Assembly (NCBI GenBank): GCA_033558025.1 | Contig: JAUCEF010000004.1 | Coordinates: 2,294,001-2,358,000, forward strand | Source of the DNA: Phytophthora sp. 'mugwort' | Taxonomy: Eukaryota > Oomycota > Peronosporomycetes > Peronosporales > Peronosporaceae | DNA: 64,000 nt | Direction of reading: 5' to 3' | Shown here: positions 41,373 through 53,912 of the stretch, one piece after another | Numbering within the stretch: position 1 is the stretch's first letter | Layout of the letters: every line of letters starts with the position of its first letter | Position numbers and translations under genes: made by a program | Notes under the pieces: generated by a model | What the model was told of the DNA's origin: nothing | Databases searched by the model: none | The model's input: the letters and a program-made list of their open reading frames with translations, nothing else

Positions 41373-44300
41373 CTCCCACTCGACTCGATAGCCTTCGGTG
41401 CTTCGATGCCGAGCTTGCTCCGGAGACAGTCGAACTGCGCCGCTGGAATGGGCTTGGTCATCAGGTCCGCCAGCATGTCTTGCGTCGGACAGTACTCGAG
41501 CACCACTTCTCCGTCCTCGACCTTCTCGCGCACGAAGTGGTAGCGAATGTCGATGTGCTTGGTACGCTTGTGAAATTCGGGATTCTTGGCAAGCGCGATG
41601 GATCCTTGGTTGTCTTCGTAGATCTTGATCGCCTTGCCCTCTGTGGTTTCGCCTATCTCGCACAGAAACGCCTTGAGCCACACAGCCTCCTGTGTTGCCT
41701 CCGATAGCGCCATGCACTCGGCTTCCGTCGACGATAGTGCCACCGTCCTCTGCTTCTTGCTGCGCCAGCTCACGCATCACCGCTCATTATGAACGCGTAT
41801 CCGCTCGTGCTGCGGCGCGACTCCACATCACCCGCCCAGTCCGCATCCGAGTAGCCGCAGACGCCGTCTTGGTCCTTGGTGCGAAACTCGATGCCGTACG
41901 TCGCCGTGCCTTGGATGTAGCGGAGGACACGCTTGAGTGCTTGCCAGTGCGTGGGGCATGGGTCTGCAGCGAACTGACTCAGTGTGCCCACTGCCGCAGC
42001 CAGATCCGGTCGGGTGCCCACCATCAAGTACATGAGGCAGCCCACGGCGTTCCGGTAAGGCACGCCTGCCATGGTGTCATCATGCTTGCACCCGCCGTCG
42101 CACATAGCCTTGGTCAGCTTGAGTCCGGGGTCCTGCGGCGTTTTCACGGGCTTGCTGTTCTCCATGCTGAACTTGCTCAGGATGCTCCGCGCGAACTTGG
42201 TCTGCCGCATCGTCACCTCACCAGCCTTGATGTCTTGCTTGATCTCCATTCCGAGAAAGTAGCTCAGCTCGCCTAGGTCCGTCATCTCAAACCGCTTGCT
42301 TAATGCGCTCTTGGTCGCCTTGAGCATGTCGTCATCACTGCTCGCAATCACCAGGTCGTCCACGTACAGCACCACGAGCACCATGCTGTCGCCGTTGCGC
42401 TTGACGTAGACGCAGTGGTCGGTCTCGCACTTGTCGAAGTCCAGCTTGAGCATGAAGTCGTCGATGGTGTGGTTCCACATGCGCGGCGACTGCTTGAGAC
42501 CGTAGAGCGCGCGCTTGAGCTTGCACACATGATTCGGGCGTCCTTCGCTTATGTATCCGTCCGGCTGCTGCATCTAGATGTCTTCATCCAGGACGCCGTT
42601 AAGAAAGGCTGTCTTAACGTCCATCTGGTGCAGCTTGAGCCCGTACTTGGCAGCCATCGCTAGCACGATTCGGATGGACGTGAACTTGGCCACGGGCGCG
42701 AAGGTCTCGTCGTAGTCGATGCCGTGCTTCTGCGAGAAGCCCTTAGCCACCAGGCGCGCCTTGTATCGTTCGATCTCGCCGGCTTGGTTCTCCTTCACGC
42801 GAAAGACCCATCGACAGCCGATGGCCTTGCGTCCCTTGGGCAGCGGTACCACGTCCCATGTGTCGTTCTTGCGCAGGGAGTCGTACTCCGAGTCGCAGGC
42901 CTCCTTCCATTTGCGTGCGTCGCTGGATTCCATCGCCGACTTGAACGTGGTCGGCATTTCTCCCACTGAATCCACGACGTACGCCGCCTCGAAGCTCTTG
43001 TCGTTGTCTCGAGCCATGGCAGACATCTCATCCAGGCCTTGGCGTCGATTCTCTGACGCGTATCGCTTGGCACTCGGGGTCTCCACCGCTTCCTCCAGCG
43101 ACTGTGTCCGCGGGTGTCTCTTGCTGCCGGGCAAGAGTTCATCATCCCGCGCAGTCTCTTCATCTTCGTCGTCCGATGCCGACTGCTCATCTTTGTCCAT
43201 GGTGCCTTCTTCCGCATCTTGAATGTCCACCAGCGCCTCCTTGGGTTTGTAGTCGCGTCTTCCACCGTCGAAGACGTCTTCCATGAACTGTGCATCGCGG
43301 CTCACCAGCACGCGACCACTCTCGATCTCCTCGAACCGATACGCTTTCTCGTGGTCCGAGTACCCCAGGAACCTGCATCGCACCGATCGCGCATCCAGCT
43401 TGGTTCGCTTCTCTTTCGCCACATGCACGTAGGCGTGGCAACCGAAGACTTTGAGGTTGGCCAGCAATGGTTTCTTGGCAGTCCACAACTCGTACGGAGA
43501 CTTATCGTTGTCAAGCGCATGTGTCGGACAGCGGTTGCGCAGGAACATAGCCGTCATGACTGCTTCGCCCCAGTATGCCTTGGACAGACTCGCGTGCTCC
43601 AGCATGCACCGCGCGCATTCAACTAGCGTCCGGTTTATGCGCTCCGCAATTCCGTTGAGCTGCGGCGTGTATGGCGGCGTGAACTTTTGCACGATGCCGC
43701 GCTTGCTGCAAAACTTGGCCATTTTGTCGGATTTGTACTCACCACCGTTGTCACTGCGAAGCTCCTTGACGCGCTTGCCGGTCTGTGTTTCCGCAAACGC
43801 CACAAAGTGCGCGAACTTGTCGGCCACCTCCCACTTGTTCTTCACCAGGTACACCACGCAGTAGCGCGACTTGTCGTCGATAAAGGTGACGAAGTAGCGC
43901 TTGCCGCCAAACGTCGGCGTGCGCATGGGCCCGCATACGTCACTGTGCACAACCTCCAGTAGTTCATTGGCACGCTTGGGCGATGTCGATTCGAAACTCA
44001 ATCGCGTCTGCTTGCCGAGCGCGCATCCGTCGCACGTCTCCCACTTGCTCGCGGACCCGAGGTCAATGCCGACGCTGAGCTTCTTCTTGACGATGGCGTC
44101 GAGCCCAACGTGACCGATGTGGCCTAGTCGAAGGTGCCAGAGGTACGACTTGGTGTCCCCTTGGCTCCCGTTCGGACTCGCCGAATTCGCTTCGTCCAGG
44201 CGCACGGGCGTCATGCACAGCTTGAACAGCTTGCCCTCACGCGCACCTATCGTGCACTTCATCCCCTTCAGCGCGATGAAGCATCCGTCGCTGTCGAAGG

Positions 44301-44440
44301 TCACTGATCCGACGTCCTTGGTGAAGCGCCCGATCGAGAAGAGGTTGCGCGTTAGCTTGGGAATGTGCCACACGTTCGTGAGCACACCCTTCTTGATGCC
44401 ACGAGGCGTCTTCATCTCCATCACAATGTCGCCGCTGCTT
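41330..44440 (-). pseudogene. pol: B1 pol: integrase, RT, RNase H, broken
   Basis: Integrase and RT start are open from about 44435 to an amber at 42574-42576 (DEDI then TAG). RT continues from MQQPDGYISEGRPNH with VLYVDDLVIAS. A 1 bp deletion near 41775 shifts the frame in RNase H (FIMSGDA), then SWRSKKQRTVALSSTEAECMAL and YEDNQGSI to VVKETPRAAAVYR and the stop at 41330-41332 in the LTR. NGIAERINR (Ile for Met) matches the plus-strand copy at 39838, supporting a close common origin. Confidence 0.9.
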
Positions 44441-45452
44441 GAACCACACCGTCGTCTGCGAGACGCACGTCGACCGGAGTGAAGGCCTTGTAGTTTCTCA
44501 TGAACTTCTTGGAGTGCGCCATGTGCTGCGTCGCACCCGAGTCGACCAGCCATGTGCCACTCGCCGACGCTGCCATGGCCGCATCGCCATCGCCGTCGAC
44601 GAAGAAGAGATAGTCGCCAGAGTCGTCCTCAAGCGCGACGTTGGCACGCTGCGAGCGCTGCCGTTCCGTGTTGTCATGGATCCGCGAAGGACACTCCGCG
44701 ATCCAATGTCCATGCTTGCCGCAGTTGTGGCACGCACCGTTCTTCTTCGACGGTCGGCCCTTATGCTTGTTGTCCCTCATCATGAACGCCTGGCCAGGCG
44801 CGGCGCCATCTCCATCGCCACCCTGCTCCTTGCGCTTCATGTCTTCATGTAGCAGCCGAGACGTCACCAGCTCCCACGTCAGCGTGTCGGATCTTGACTC
44901 CAACGCCGTGATCAGGAACTGATACGACTCGCTCAGGCTCCCGAGAAGCGTGATTACCAAGTCGTTCTCGCTGACCGGAGCGCCGACCGCGTCGAGCTGT
45001 TCCGCCAGAGTCTTGAGCTTGTTGAGGTGTTGAAGCACATCATCACCTTCCTCCATCATGAGCGTGAAGAAACGTCGACGAAGAAAGAGCTTGTTGGCCA
45101 AACTCTTCTTCTCGAAGTGTCCTTCCAGTCTTGACCATGCATCATGCGCGCCACTCGCCGAGCGAACCAGCGGCAGCTGCGAATCCTCCATCGCGAGACA
45201 GATCATCGCCAGCGCCTTGCGCGACTTCTTCCGAAAGAGCGCTTGATCCGCCGCAGTCTGGCAGTGCTCCAGCTTCACTTCCCCACTTGTCACTTCCCAC
45301 AGTTCGCGCTCCTCGAGCACCATCTGCATCTTGAACTTCCACGTGTGGAAGTTAGCTCCGTCGAACTTGTTGATGCGGAAGGCAGAAGGCGGCGTGGCGT
45401 CCATGGCGAAGGCGTAGTCGGGGTCTTCAGAGAAGGCGGGGCTTGGGCTCAT
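44421..45452 (-). pseudogene. gag: B1 gag and protease start
   Basis: ATG 45452 in the primer site; MSPSPAFSEDPDYAFAMDATPPSAF start. Same domain content as the other B1 gag copies: UBN2-type core, CHNCGKHGHWIAEC, WLVDSGATQHM. Frame ends 31 bp after the 7 bp deletion. Only the N-terminus differs from the plus-strand partner, which has a three-residue longer acidic stretch (DQDQDPDY). Confidence 0.9.
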
Positions 45453-45456
45453 AACC
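45442..45456 (-). promoter_or_regulatory. Primer-binding site of B1 element
   Basis: Standard 15 nt; gag ATG 45450-45452. Confidence 0.75.
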
Positions 45457-45769
45457 AAAAGGCTTGGTCACTTGATGGCAAAATGCAAAGTGATTGATTT
45501 AGGTCCTTAGTTCGCAAACTCCTTGCTACCTCTAAGCCTACAGTTCTACCTACTGGGTACACTCTACTGGATTCTCTACTGGATACTGGGTTACTTCAGC
45601 CAATCGCAGAGCGCCACGTCGATGCCCATCTTGTACCCACAATCTTGTACCCACGTGCATCGTAATCATCGTCCCGTAATCGCCGGAGTGATTGAGGTGC
45701 CACTGAGTGAAGGTCATACCGGTATCCTACCGGTATACAGCAGCTGCTCGAGGCGTCTCCTTGACAACA
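45457..45769 (-). repeat. B1 LTR shared by two internal regions, 313 bp
   Basis: 5' LTR of the element on its left and 3' LTR of the pol on its right; typical of LTR-LTR unequal exchange. Confidence 0.9.
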
Positions 45770-47688
45770 CTCCCACTCGACTCGATAGCCTTCGGTGCTT
45801 CGATGCCGAGCTTGCTCCGGAGACAGTCGAACTGCGCCGCTGAAATGGGCTTGGTCATCAGGTCCGCCAGCATGTCTTGCGTCGGACAGTACTCGAGCAC
45901 CACTTCTCCGTCCTCGACCTTCTCGCGCACGAAGTGGTAGCGAATGTCGATATGCTTGGTACGCTTGTGAAACTCGGGATTCTTGGCAAGCGCGATGGAT
46001 CCTTGGTTGTCTTCGTAGATCTTGATCGCCTTGCCCTCTGTGGTTTCGCCTATCTCGCACAGAAACGCCTTGAGCCACACAGCCTCCTGTGTTGCCTCCG
46101 ATAGCGCCATGTACTCGGCTTCCGTCGACGATAGTGCCACCGTCCTCTGCTTCTTGCTGCGCCAGCTCACGCATCCACCGCTCATTATGAACGCGTATCC
46201 GCTCGTGCTGCGGCGCGACTCCACATCACCCGCCCAGTCCGCATCCGAGTAGCCGCAGACGCCGTCTTGGTCCTTGGTGCGAAACTGGATGCCGTACGTC
46301 GCCGTGCCTTGGATGTAGCGGAGGACGCGCTTGAGTGCTTGCCAGTGCGTGGGGCATGGGTCTGCAGCGAACTGACTCAGTGTGCCCACTGCCGCAGCCA
46401 GATCCGGTCGGGTGCCCACCATCAAGTACATGAGGCAGCCCACGGCGTTCCGGTAAGGCACGCCTGCCATGGTGTCATCATGCTTGCACCCGCCGTCGCA
46501 CATAGCCTTGGTCAGCTTGAGTCCGGGGTCCTGCGGCGTTTTCACGGGCTTGCTGTTCTCCATGCTGAACTTGCTCAGGATGCTCCGCGCGAACTTGGTC
46601 TGCCGCATCGTCACCTCACCAGCCTTGATGTCTTGCTTGATCTCCATTCCGAGAAAGTAGCTCAGCTCGCCTAGGTCCGTCATCTCGAACCGCTTGCTTA
46701 GTGCGCTCTTGGTCGCCTTGAGCATGTCGTCATCACTGCTCGCAATCACCAGGTCGTCCACGTACAGCACCACGAGCACCATGCTGTCGCCGTTGCGCTT
46801 GACGTAGACGCAGTGGTCGGTCTCGCACTTGTCGAAGTCCAGCTTGAGCATGAAGTCGTCGATGGTGTGGTTCCACATGCGCGGCGACTGCTTGAGACCG
46901 TAGAGCGCGCGCTTGAGCTTGCACACATGATTCGGGCGTCCTTCGCTTATGTATCCGTCCGGCTGCTGCATCTAGATGTCTTCATCCAGGACGCCGTTAA
47001 GAAAGGCTGTCTTAACGTCCATCTGGTGCAGCTTGAGCCCGTACTTGGCAGCCATCGCTAGCACGATTCGGATGGACGTGAACTTGGCCACGGGCGCGAA
47101 GGTCTCGTCGTAGTCGATGCCGTGCTTCTGCGAGAAGCCCTTAGCCACCAGGCGCGCCTTGTATCGTTCGATCTCGCCGGCTTGGTTCTCCTTCACGCGA
47201 AAGACCCATTGACAGCCGATGGCCTTGCGTCCCTTGGGCAGCGGTACCACGTCCCATGTGTCGTTCTTGCGCAGGGAGTCGTACTCCGAGTCGCAGGCCT
47301 CCTTCCATTTGCGTGCGTCGCTGGATTCCATCGCCGACTTGAACGTGGTCGGCATTTCCCCCACTGAATCCACGACGTACGCCGCCTCGAAGATCTTGTC
47401 GTTGTCTCGACCCATAGCAGACATCTCATCCAGGCCTTGGCGTCGATTCTCTGACGCGTATCGCTTGGCACTCGGGGTCTCCACCGCTTCCTCCAGCGAC
47501 TGTGTCCGCGGGTGTCTCTTGCTGCCGGGCAAGAATTCATCATCCCGCGCAGTCTCTTCATCTTCGTCGTCCGATGCCGACTGTTCATCTTTGTCCGTGG
47601 TGCCTTCTTCCGCATCTTGAATGTCCACCAGCGCCTCCTTGGGTTTGTAGTCGCGTCTTCCACCGTCGAAGACGTCTTCCATGAACTG
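45727..47688 (-). pseudogene. pol: Second B1 pol: pre-RT linker, RT, RNase H
   Basis: RT and RNase H (45727-46971) are fully open: MQQPDGYISEG, VLYVDDLVIAS, GYSDADWAGD, SSTEAEYMAL, YEDNQGSI, end VVKETPRAAAVYR with stop 45727-45729. The amber at 46972-46974 separates it from the upstream part (acidic linker, GCQWVFRVKENQAGE, MDVKTAFLNGVLDEDI). Apart from this TAG no lesion is seen, so a read-through product would contain complete RT and RNase H. Cut at 47688 by an A2 LTR after the codons for FMEDVF/QFMED. Confidence 0.9.
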
Positions 47689-48038
47689 TGATGAAAGGTA
47701 TGGATCTTGGACACGAAGCTTGTACGAAGCGGAGGGAGGGACGTCGCAGACGGCGGGACCGGAGCGAAGGCACTTGAGGGGTAGAATGAAGATTCGAAAG
47801 TGATTGAATTGTTGGAGCTTACACCCTACTGTTATAGACACGCGACCCTGCGTCCTATCACCTAGTGCATCTAATCAACCATCACTCACCGGTGTTCGTC
47901 CAATCATCCTACTCGTCTAATCATCGGTGGCGTAAACAACTTACCGTAATCACCATAATCAACGTGGGTTCGGATTGGACCGGTTCGGGTTAACCGGTTC
48001 ACGGCTAATAACTGATACCAAACCGGTAACCGTCAATA
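47689..48038 (-). repeat. A2 LTR, 350 bp
   Basis: Minus strand begins TATTGACGGTTACCGG and ends CCTTTCATCA. It carries a private section with CACCATAATCAACGTGGG where other A LTRs read AACATCGCGGGATCG. It links B1 pol (left) to A2 pol (right). Confidence 0.9.
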
Positions 48039-50462
48039 TTCATCTTGGTCTCCAGACTTTTCTTCTTCGTCTGCGTCTGCTCGGTGCGGAGGGGAGTAGT
48101 TCGGCGCACTTGCTTCTTCCAGTCCAGGTCGATGACGCACAGCGCGCGGTTTTCTGGCAGCTTCATCTTCGTCACTCGGGCGGCTCTTGCGCTTCCCTGC
48201 CTGCGTGTACTCCGTCTGGCGGAAACCATCATTGTCGATGTCGAGCGAGTCGAAGTCCAGGTCGTCGACATCTTCATCAGAAATCGACGGTGAACATCCA
48301 AAGGTCGATTCATCGAAGTTGACATCGCGACTGATGACCACCTGCCCCGCCTCGATGTCATAAAGTCGATACGCCTTGGACACTTCTTCGTAACCCAGAA
48401 ACAATCCGGCGCGAGCCTTGGGATCCCACTTGAGTCGCTTCTCCTTCGGAGTCAGGATGTACGTCCGACAGCCGAACACACGCATGTGCTTCTCACTCGG
48501 CTTGGAGTTGTAAACGATCTCGAACGGAGTCTTGTGCTCGATCTTGGGTGACGGCAGACGATTCTTCACGTAGATGGCAGTCATGGCCGCCTCAGCCCAG
48601 AAACACTTGTCCAGCTTAGCGTGATGCAGCATGCTGCGGCCGATCGTGACGATAGTTCGGATAGCTCGCTCTGCCGTGCCGTTGGTCTGGTGCGCGTACG
48701 GAACCGTGGTTTGCTGCTCGATGCCTTCGTCTTCGTAGAAGTCGTTGAGCGAGTTGGTCGCAAACTCACGAGCTCCGTCGTGCCGCACAAACTTGACCTT
48801 CTTGCCAAACTGCGTCTGCACCTTCGTGATGTACGTCTTGATGCAGTCTTCGCTCTCCGACTTGGCACGCAGACAGAAACCCTTCATGCATCCACTGGCT
48901 TCGTCCACGATCAGTAGCAGGTACTTGCTGCCGCCAAGCGAGTTTTCCTCCATGGGTCCGCAGATGTCGAAGTGGAGCAGCTCAAATGTGTCGTAGCGAC
49001 GCTTGTCACGGTTGCTTGGGAATGGTTTTTGGACCATTTTGCCTTGCTGGCAACCACGACACACACTTGGTCCACTCGACTTGGAAGGTGCTTTCGCGTC
49101 CTTGATCATCTTGGTGTCGACCATCTTGCGAAGCACCTCGACTGGAGCGTGACCCATGCGCGCGTGCAGGTCGACAGTCTTGCCACTCGTCGCCGCATTC
49201 GCCGATCGCTGAGGCGTCTGAAGCCAGTAGAGTCCATCCATGAGGTTTGCCGTCGCCATCACTTGCTTGGAGCCTTTGTGCGCAATCTGCATCTTGGTGC
49301 CGTCGAACACCACTTGAAACTTGTCACTTTTGTTGATCTGCGGTACCGAAAGCAGATTCTTGCTCATGCTTGGCACGTACAGCGCGTTCTTGATCTCGAT
49401 CTCGCGCTCGTCGCCATTGGGCAGAACCACTTGTTCCACGATGGTCCCCACACCCATGATGGCCGCCTTGTTGCCGTCGGCCACCGAAAGTTCGCCTTCG
49501 TTCCGCTCAATCGAATGGACGAACTTGGTCTTGTCGTTGCAGATGTGGTGCGTTGCGCCGCTGTCGACCGCCCACATCCCGGACACATTCTTGCCCGTCG
49601 AAACCCCACATTCCAGTGAAACCGCGAACGCCACTTGATCGTAGTCGTAGTCGTAGCCGTTGCTGTCGTTTCTCCACTGGATGTTGTTGGCCCCGCGTCC
49701 ACGGCCGTTGCCGCCGCGTCTCGGCCCTCGGTTCTCGTCCTTCTGCTTGGTCCAGCACTTGTCAATCGTGTGCCCCACTTTTCCGCAGTACGTACACTGG
49801 CGAGACTCTCGGTCGGTGTTGAACGCCTTGGCCGCGTTCTCCGTCTTCACCGTCGCCGTCTTCTCGCCTTGTCTCTTGATGTGCTCGTTCGTGAGCACCT
49901 TCACGACGTCTTGCGACCGCAGTTCAGCGCTGCTCATCTCCAACTTCAACACGACGTTCTCGTAGCTCTTGGGGAGGCTGCGCAACAAGCAGATCGCCAC
50001 GTCCTCGTCCTCCATCTTGGCACCGATGCTGCTGAGCTTGGCGCTGATGTTGAGGACTTCGTTGCAATGATGCAACACATTGCTGCCTTCCGACATCTCC
50101 ATGCTGAAGAGTTGGCGCTTCAGGTAGATGCGTCCAGCCTTCTGCGAACCACCGTACAGCGTCTTCAGGCGCGACCAGGCAACCCACGCTTCCTCGCAGT
50201 CGTCGACCACATGATGGTAGTCGGCGTCCATGTGAAGCAACATCAGTCCAAAAGCGATGTTGCTCGACTTGACATACTCGTCCTTGGCCCGGGAGTCCGT
50301 AAAGGATGGAGACGTTTCCCGATTCACGACATGCCACGTCGACTTGGTCAGGAACACGCCACGCATGTAGCGGTTCCACGTCGCGTAGTTGTCTCCGTTG
50401 AACTTGTCAATGGAGACCTTGGTCGAGGCGTCTTGGGCAGAGGACATGGTGCTTGGGCTCAT
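48033..50462 (-). CDS. gag-pol: A2 gag-protease-integrase, open, ends in linker
   Basis: About 809 residues from the ATG in the primer site (50462) to DQDEY and TGA, where the last two codons come from the LTR. Gag starts [16 protein letters not shown]. Knuckle [14 protein letters not shown], protease [10 protein letters not shown], no TTAT insertion ([12 protein letters not shown]). Integrase zinc HARMGH...CRGC and catalytic D, D (48777-48779) and E are all intact. RT and RNase H are absent because the LTR cuts the frame after SGDQDE. This leaves an open Gag-PR-IN protein; whether it is made or active is unknown. Confidence 0.85.
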   Translation of the reverse strand: MSPSTMSSAQDASTKVSIDKFNGDNYATWNRYMRGVFLTKSTWHVVNRETSPSFTDSRAKDEYVKSSNIAFGLMLLHMDADYHHVVDDCEEAWVAWSRLKTLYGGSQKAGRIYLKRQLFSMEMSEGSNVLHHCNEVLNISAKLSSIGAKMEDEDVAICLLRSLPKSYENVVLKLEMSSAELRSQDVVKVLTNEHIKRQGEKTATVKTENAAKAFNTDRESRQCTYCGKVGHTIDKCWTKQKDENRGPRRGGNGRGRGANNIQWRNDSNGYDYDYDQVAFAVSLECGVSTGKNVSGMWAVDSGATHHICNDKTKFVHSIERNEGELSVADGNKAAIMGVGTIVEQVVLPNGDEREIEIKNALYVPSMSKNLLSVPQINKSDKFQVVFDGTKMQIAHKGSKQVMATANLMDGLYWLQTPQRSANAATSGKTVDLHARMGHAPVEVLRKMVDTKMIKDAKAPSKSSGPSVCRGCQQGKMVQKPFPSNRDKRRYDTFELLHFDICGPMEENSLGGSKYLLLIVDEASGCMKGFCLRAKSESEDCIKTYITKVQTQFGKKVKFVRHDGAREFATNSLNDFYEDEGIEQQTTVPYAHQTNGTAERAIRTIVTIGRSMLHHAKLDKCFWAEAAMTAIYVKNRLPSPKIEHKTPFEIVYNSKPSEKHMRVFGCRTYILTPKEKRLKWDPKARAGLFLGYEEVSKAYRLYDIEAGQVVISRDVNFDESTFGCSPSISDEDVDDLDFDSLDIDNDGFRQTEYTQAGKRKSRPSDEDEAARKPRAVRHRPGLEEASAPNYSPPHRADADEEEKSGDQDEY

Positions 50463-50466
50463 AACC
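50452..50466 (-). promoter_or_regulatory. Primer-binding site of A2 unit
   Basis: Standard 15 nt; gag ATG 50460-50462. Confidence 0.75.
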
Positions 50467-50808
50467 TGATGAAAGGTATGGATCTTGGACACGAAGCTTG
50501 TACGAAGCGGAGGGAGGGACGTCGCAGACGGCGGGACCGGAGCGAAGGCACTTGAGGGGTAGAATGAAGATTCGAAAGTGATTGAATTGTTGGAGCTTAC
50601 ACCCTACTGTTGTAGACACGCGACCCTGCGTCCTATCACCTAGTGCATCTAATCAACCATCACTCACCGGTGTTCGTCCAATCATCCTACTCGTCTAATC
50701 ATCGGTGGCGTAAACAACTTACCGTAAACATCGCGGGATCGTGTTGGACCGGTTCGGGTTAACCGGTTCACGGCTAATAACTGATACCAAACCGGTAACC
50801 GTCAATAT
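50467..50808 (-). repeat. A2 LTR, mosaic, 342 bp
   Basis: A2 at both ends, but with the A1-type AACATCGCGGGATCG section in the middle. Outer edge fused to A2 pol at DQDE, repeating the 48038/48039 junction. Confidence 0.85.
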
Positions 50809-51138
50809 TCATCTTGGTCTCCAGACTTTTCTTCTTCGTCTGCGTCTGCTCGGTGCGGAGGGGAGTAGTTCGGCGCACTTGCTTCTTCCAGTCCAGGTCG
50901 ATGACGCACAGCGCGCGGTTTTCTGGCAGCTTCATCTTCGTCACTCGGGCGGCTCTTGCGCTTCCCTGCCTGCGTGTACTCCGTCTGGCGGAAACCATCA
51001 TTGTCGATGTCGAGCGAGTCGAAGTCCAGGTCGTCGACATCTTCATCGGAAATCGTCGGTGAACATCCAAAGGTCGACTCATCGAAGTTGACATCGCGAC
51101 TGATAACCACCTGCCCCGCCTCGATGTCATAAAGTCGA
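50809..51138 (-). pseudogene. pol: A2 linker fragment between inverted arms
   Basis: 330 bp encoding only the integrase end and acidic linker ([52 protein letters not shown] to SGDQDE). Homologous to 48039-48368. It forms the spacer of the large A2 inverted repeat, with an LTR pointing away on each side. Confidence 0.85.
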
Positions 51139-51477
51139 TATTGAGGGTTGCCGGGTTTTGGTACTGTGTACCAGTAACCGGTTAACCCGAACCGGTCCAA
51201 CACGATCCCGCGATGTTTACGGTACGTTGTTTACGCCACCGATGATTAGACGAGTAGGATGATTGGACGAACACCGGTGAGTGATGGTTGATTAGATGCA
51301 CTAGGTGATAGGACGCAGGGTCGCGTGTCTATAACAGTAGGGTGTAAGCTCCAACAATTCAATCACTTTCGAATCTTCATTCTACCCCTCAAGTGCCTTC
51401 GCTCCGGTCCCGCCGTCTGCGACGTCCCTCCCTCCGCTTCGTACAAGCTTCGTGTCCAAGATCCATACCTTTCATCA
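51139..51477 (+). repeat. Mosaic A LTR, 339 bp
   Basis: First ~95 bp are A1 (TATTGAGGGTTGCCGGGTTT...), the rest A2 (CACCGATGATTAG...ACACCGGTGAGTGATGG...CCTTTCATCA). 5' LTR of the plus-strand A2 copy. Confidence 0.85.
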
Positions 51478-51492
51478 GGTTATGAGCCCAAG
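51478..51492 (+). promoter_or_regulatory. Primer-binding site of plus-strand A2
   Basis: Standard 15 nt; gag ATG 51482-51484. Confidence 0.75.
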
Positions 51493-53912
51493 CACCATGT
51501 CCTCTGCCCAAGACGCCTCGACCAAGGTCTCCATTGACAAGTTCAACGGGGACAACTACGCGACATGGAACCGCTACATGCGTGGCGTGTTCCTGACCAA
51601 GTCGACGTGGCATGTCGTGAACCGTGAGACGACGCCAAGCTACACGGACTCGCGGGCCAAGGACGACTACGTCAAGTTGAGCAACATCGTTTTCGGACTG
51701 ATGCTGCTCCACATGGACGCGGACTACCACCATGTGGTCGACGACTGCGAGGAAGCGTGGGTTGCCTGGTCGCGCCTGAAGACGCTGTACGGTGGATCGC
51801 AGAAGGCTGGACGCATCTACCTGAAGCGCCAACTCTTCAGCATGGAGATGTCGGAAGGCGGCAATGTGTTGCATCATTGCAACGAGGTCCTCAACATCAG
51901 CGCCAAGCTCAGCAGCATCGGTGCCAAGATGGAGGACGAGGACGTGGCGATCTGCTTGCTGCGCAGTCTCCCCAAGAGCTACGAGAACGTCGTGCTGAAC
52001 TTGGAGATGAGCAGCGCTGAACTGCGGTCGCAAGACGTCGTGAAGGTGCTCACGAACGAGCACATCAAGAGACAAGGCGAGAAGACGGCGACGGTGAAGA
52101 CGGAGAAACGCGGCCAAGGCGTTCAACACCGACCGAGAGTCTCGCCAGTGTACGTACTGCGGAAAAGTGGGGCACACGATTGACAAGTGCTGGACCAAGC
52201 AGAAGGACGAGAACCGAGGGCCGAGACGCGGCGGCAACGGCCGTGGACGCGGGGCCAACAACATCCAGTGGAGAAACGACAGCAACGGCTACGACTACGA
52301 CTACGATCAAGTGGCGTTCGCGGTTTCACTGGAATGTGGGGTTTCGACGGGCAAGAATGTGTCCGGGATGTGGGCGGTCGACAGCGGCGCAACGCACCAC
52401 ATCTGCAACGACAAGACCAAGTTCGTCCATTCGATTGAGCGGAACGAAGGCGAACTTTCGGTGGCCGACGGCAACAAGGCGGCCATCATGGGTGTGGGGA
52501 CCATCGTGGAACAAGTGGTTCTGCCCAATGGCGACGAGCGCGAGATCGAGATCAAGAACGCGCTGTACGTGCCAAGCATGAGCAAGAATCTGCTTTCGGT
52601 ACCGCAGATCAACAAAAGTGACAAGTTTCAAGTGGTGTTCGACGGCACCAAGATGCAGATTGCGCACAAAGGCTCCAAGCAAGTGATGGCGACGGCAAAC
52701 CTCATGGATGGACTCTACTGGCTTCAGACGCCTCAGCGATCGGCGAATGCGGCGACGAGTGGCAAGACTGTCGACCTGCACGCGCGCATGGGTCACGCTC
52801 CGGTTGAGGTGCTTCGCAAGATGGTCGACAACCACATGATCAAGGACGCGAAGGCACCTTTCAAGTCGAGCGGACCAAGTCTGTGTCGTGGTTGCCAGCA
52901 AGGTAAAATGGTCCAAAAACCATTCCCAAGCAACCGTGACAAGCGTCGCTACGACACATTTGAGCTGCTCCACTTCGACATCTGCGGACCCATGGAGGAA
53001 AACTCGCTTGGCGGCAGCAAGTACCTGCTACTGATCGTGGACGAAGCCAGTGGATGCATGAAGGGTTTCTGCCTGCGTGCCAAGTCGGAAAGTGAAGACT
53101 GCATCAAGACATACATCATGAAGGTGCAGACGCAATTCGGCAAGAAGGTCAAGTTTGTGCGGCACGACGGAGCTCGTGAGTTTGCGACTAACTCGCTCAA
53201 GGATTTTTACGAAGACGAAGGCATCGAGCAGCAAACCACGGTTCCGTACGCGCACCAGACCAACGGCACGGCAGAGCGAGCCATCCGAACTATCGTCACG
53301 ATCGGCCGCAGCATGTTGCATCACGCCAAGCTGGACAAGTGTTTCTGGGCTGAGGCGGCGATGACGGCCATCTATGTGAAGAACCGCCTGCCGTCACCCA
53401 AGATCGAGCACAAGACTCCGTTCGAGATCGTCTACAAGTCCAAGCCGAGTGTGAAGCACATGCGTGTTTTCGGCTGTCGGACGTACATCCTGACTCCGAA
53501 GGAGAAGCGGCTCAAGTGGGATCCCAAGGCTCGCGCTGGACTGTTTCTGGGTTACGAAGAAGTGTCCAAGGCGTATCGACTTTATGACATCGAGGCGGGG
53601 CAGGTGGTCATCAGTCGCGATGTCAACTTCGATGAATCGACCTTTGGATGTTCACCGACGATTTCCGATGAAGATGTCGACGACCTGGACTTCGACTCGC
53701 TCGACATCGACAATGATGGTTTCCGCCAGACGGAGTACACGCAGGCAGGGAAGCGCAAGAGCCGCCCGAGTGACGAAGATGAAGCTGCCAGAAAACCGCG
53801 AGCTGTGCGTCATCGACCTGGACTGGAAGAAGCAAGTGCGCCGAACTACTCCCCTCCGCACCGAGCAGACGCAGACGAAGAAGAAAAGTCTGGAGATCAA
53901 GATGAATATTGA
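51482..53912 (+). pseudogene. gag-pol: A2 gag-protease-integrase with one frameshift
   Basis: Mirror partner of 48033-50462. Gag opens in the primer site. A 1 bp insertion in an A run near 52105 (GAGAAACGCGG) shifts the frame between gag and the knuckle. The second frame has [21 protein letters not shown], integrase HARMGH...CRGC and D, D (53166-53168), E. It ends DQDEY at TGA from the LTR, exactly as in the minus-strand partner. Without that base the copy would be open over ~809 codons. Substitutions such as [18 protein letters not shown] show it is not a recent exact copy of the left arm. Confidence 0.85.

Larger units (their letters stand above)
41060..45769 (-). mobile_element. Complete B1 element, 4710 bp, in an LTR-sharing tandem
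   Basis: 3' LTR 41060-41372, internal 41373-45456, 5' LTR 45457-45769. The 5' LTR is directly followed on the right by the pol end of another B1 copy, so the two share that LTR. No target duplication (AAGAT left, CTCCC right), as expected for unequal LTR recombination. Confidence 0.9.
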
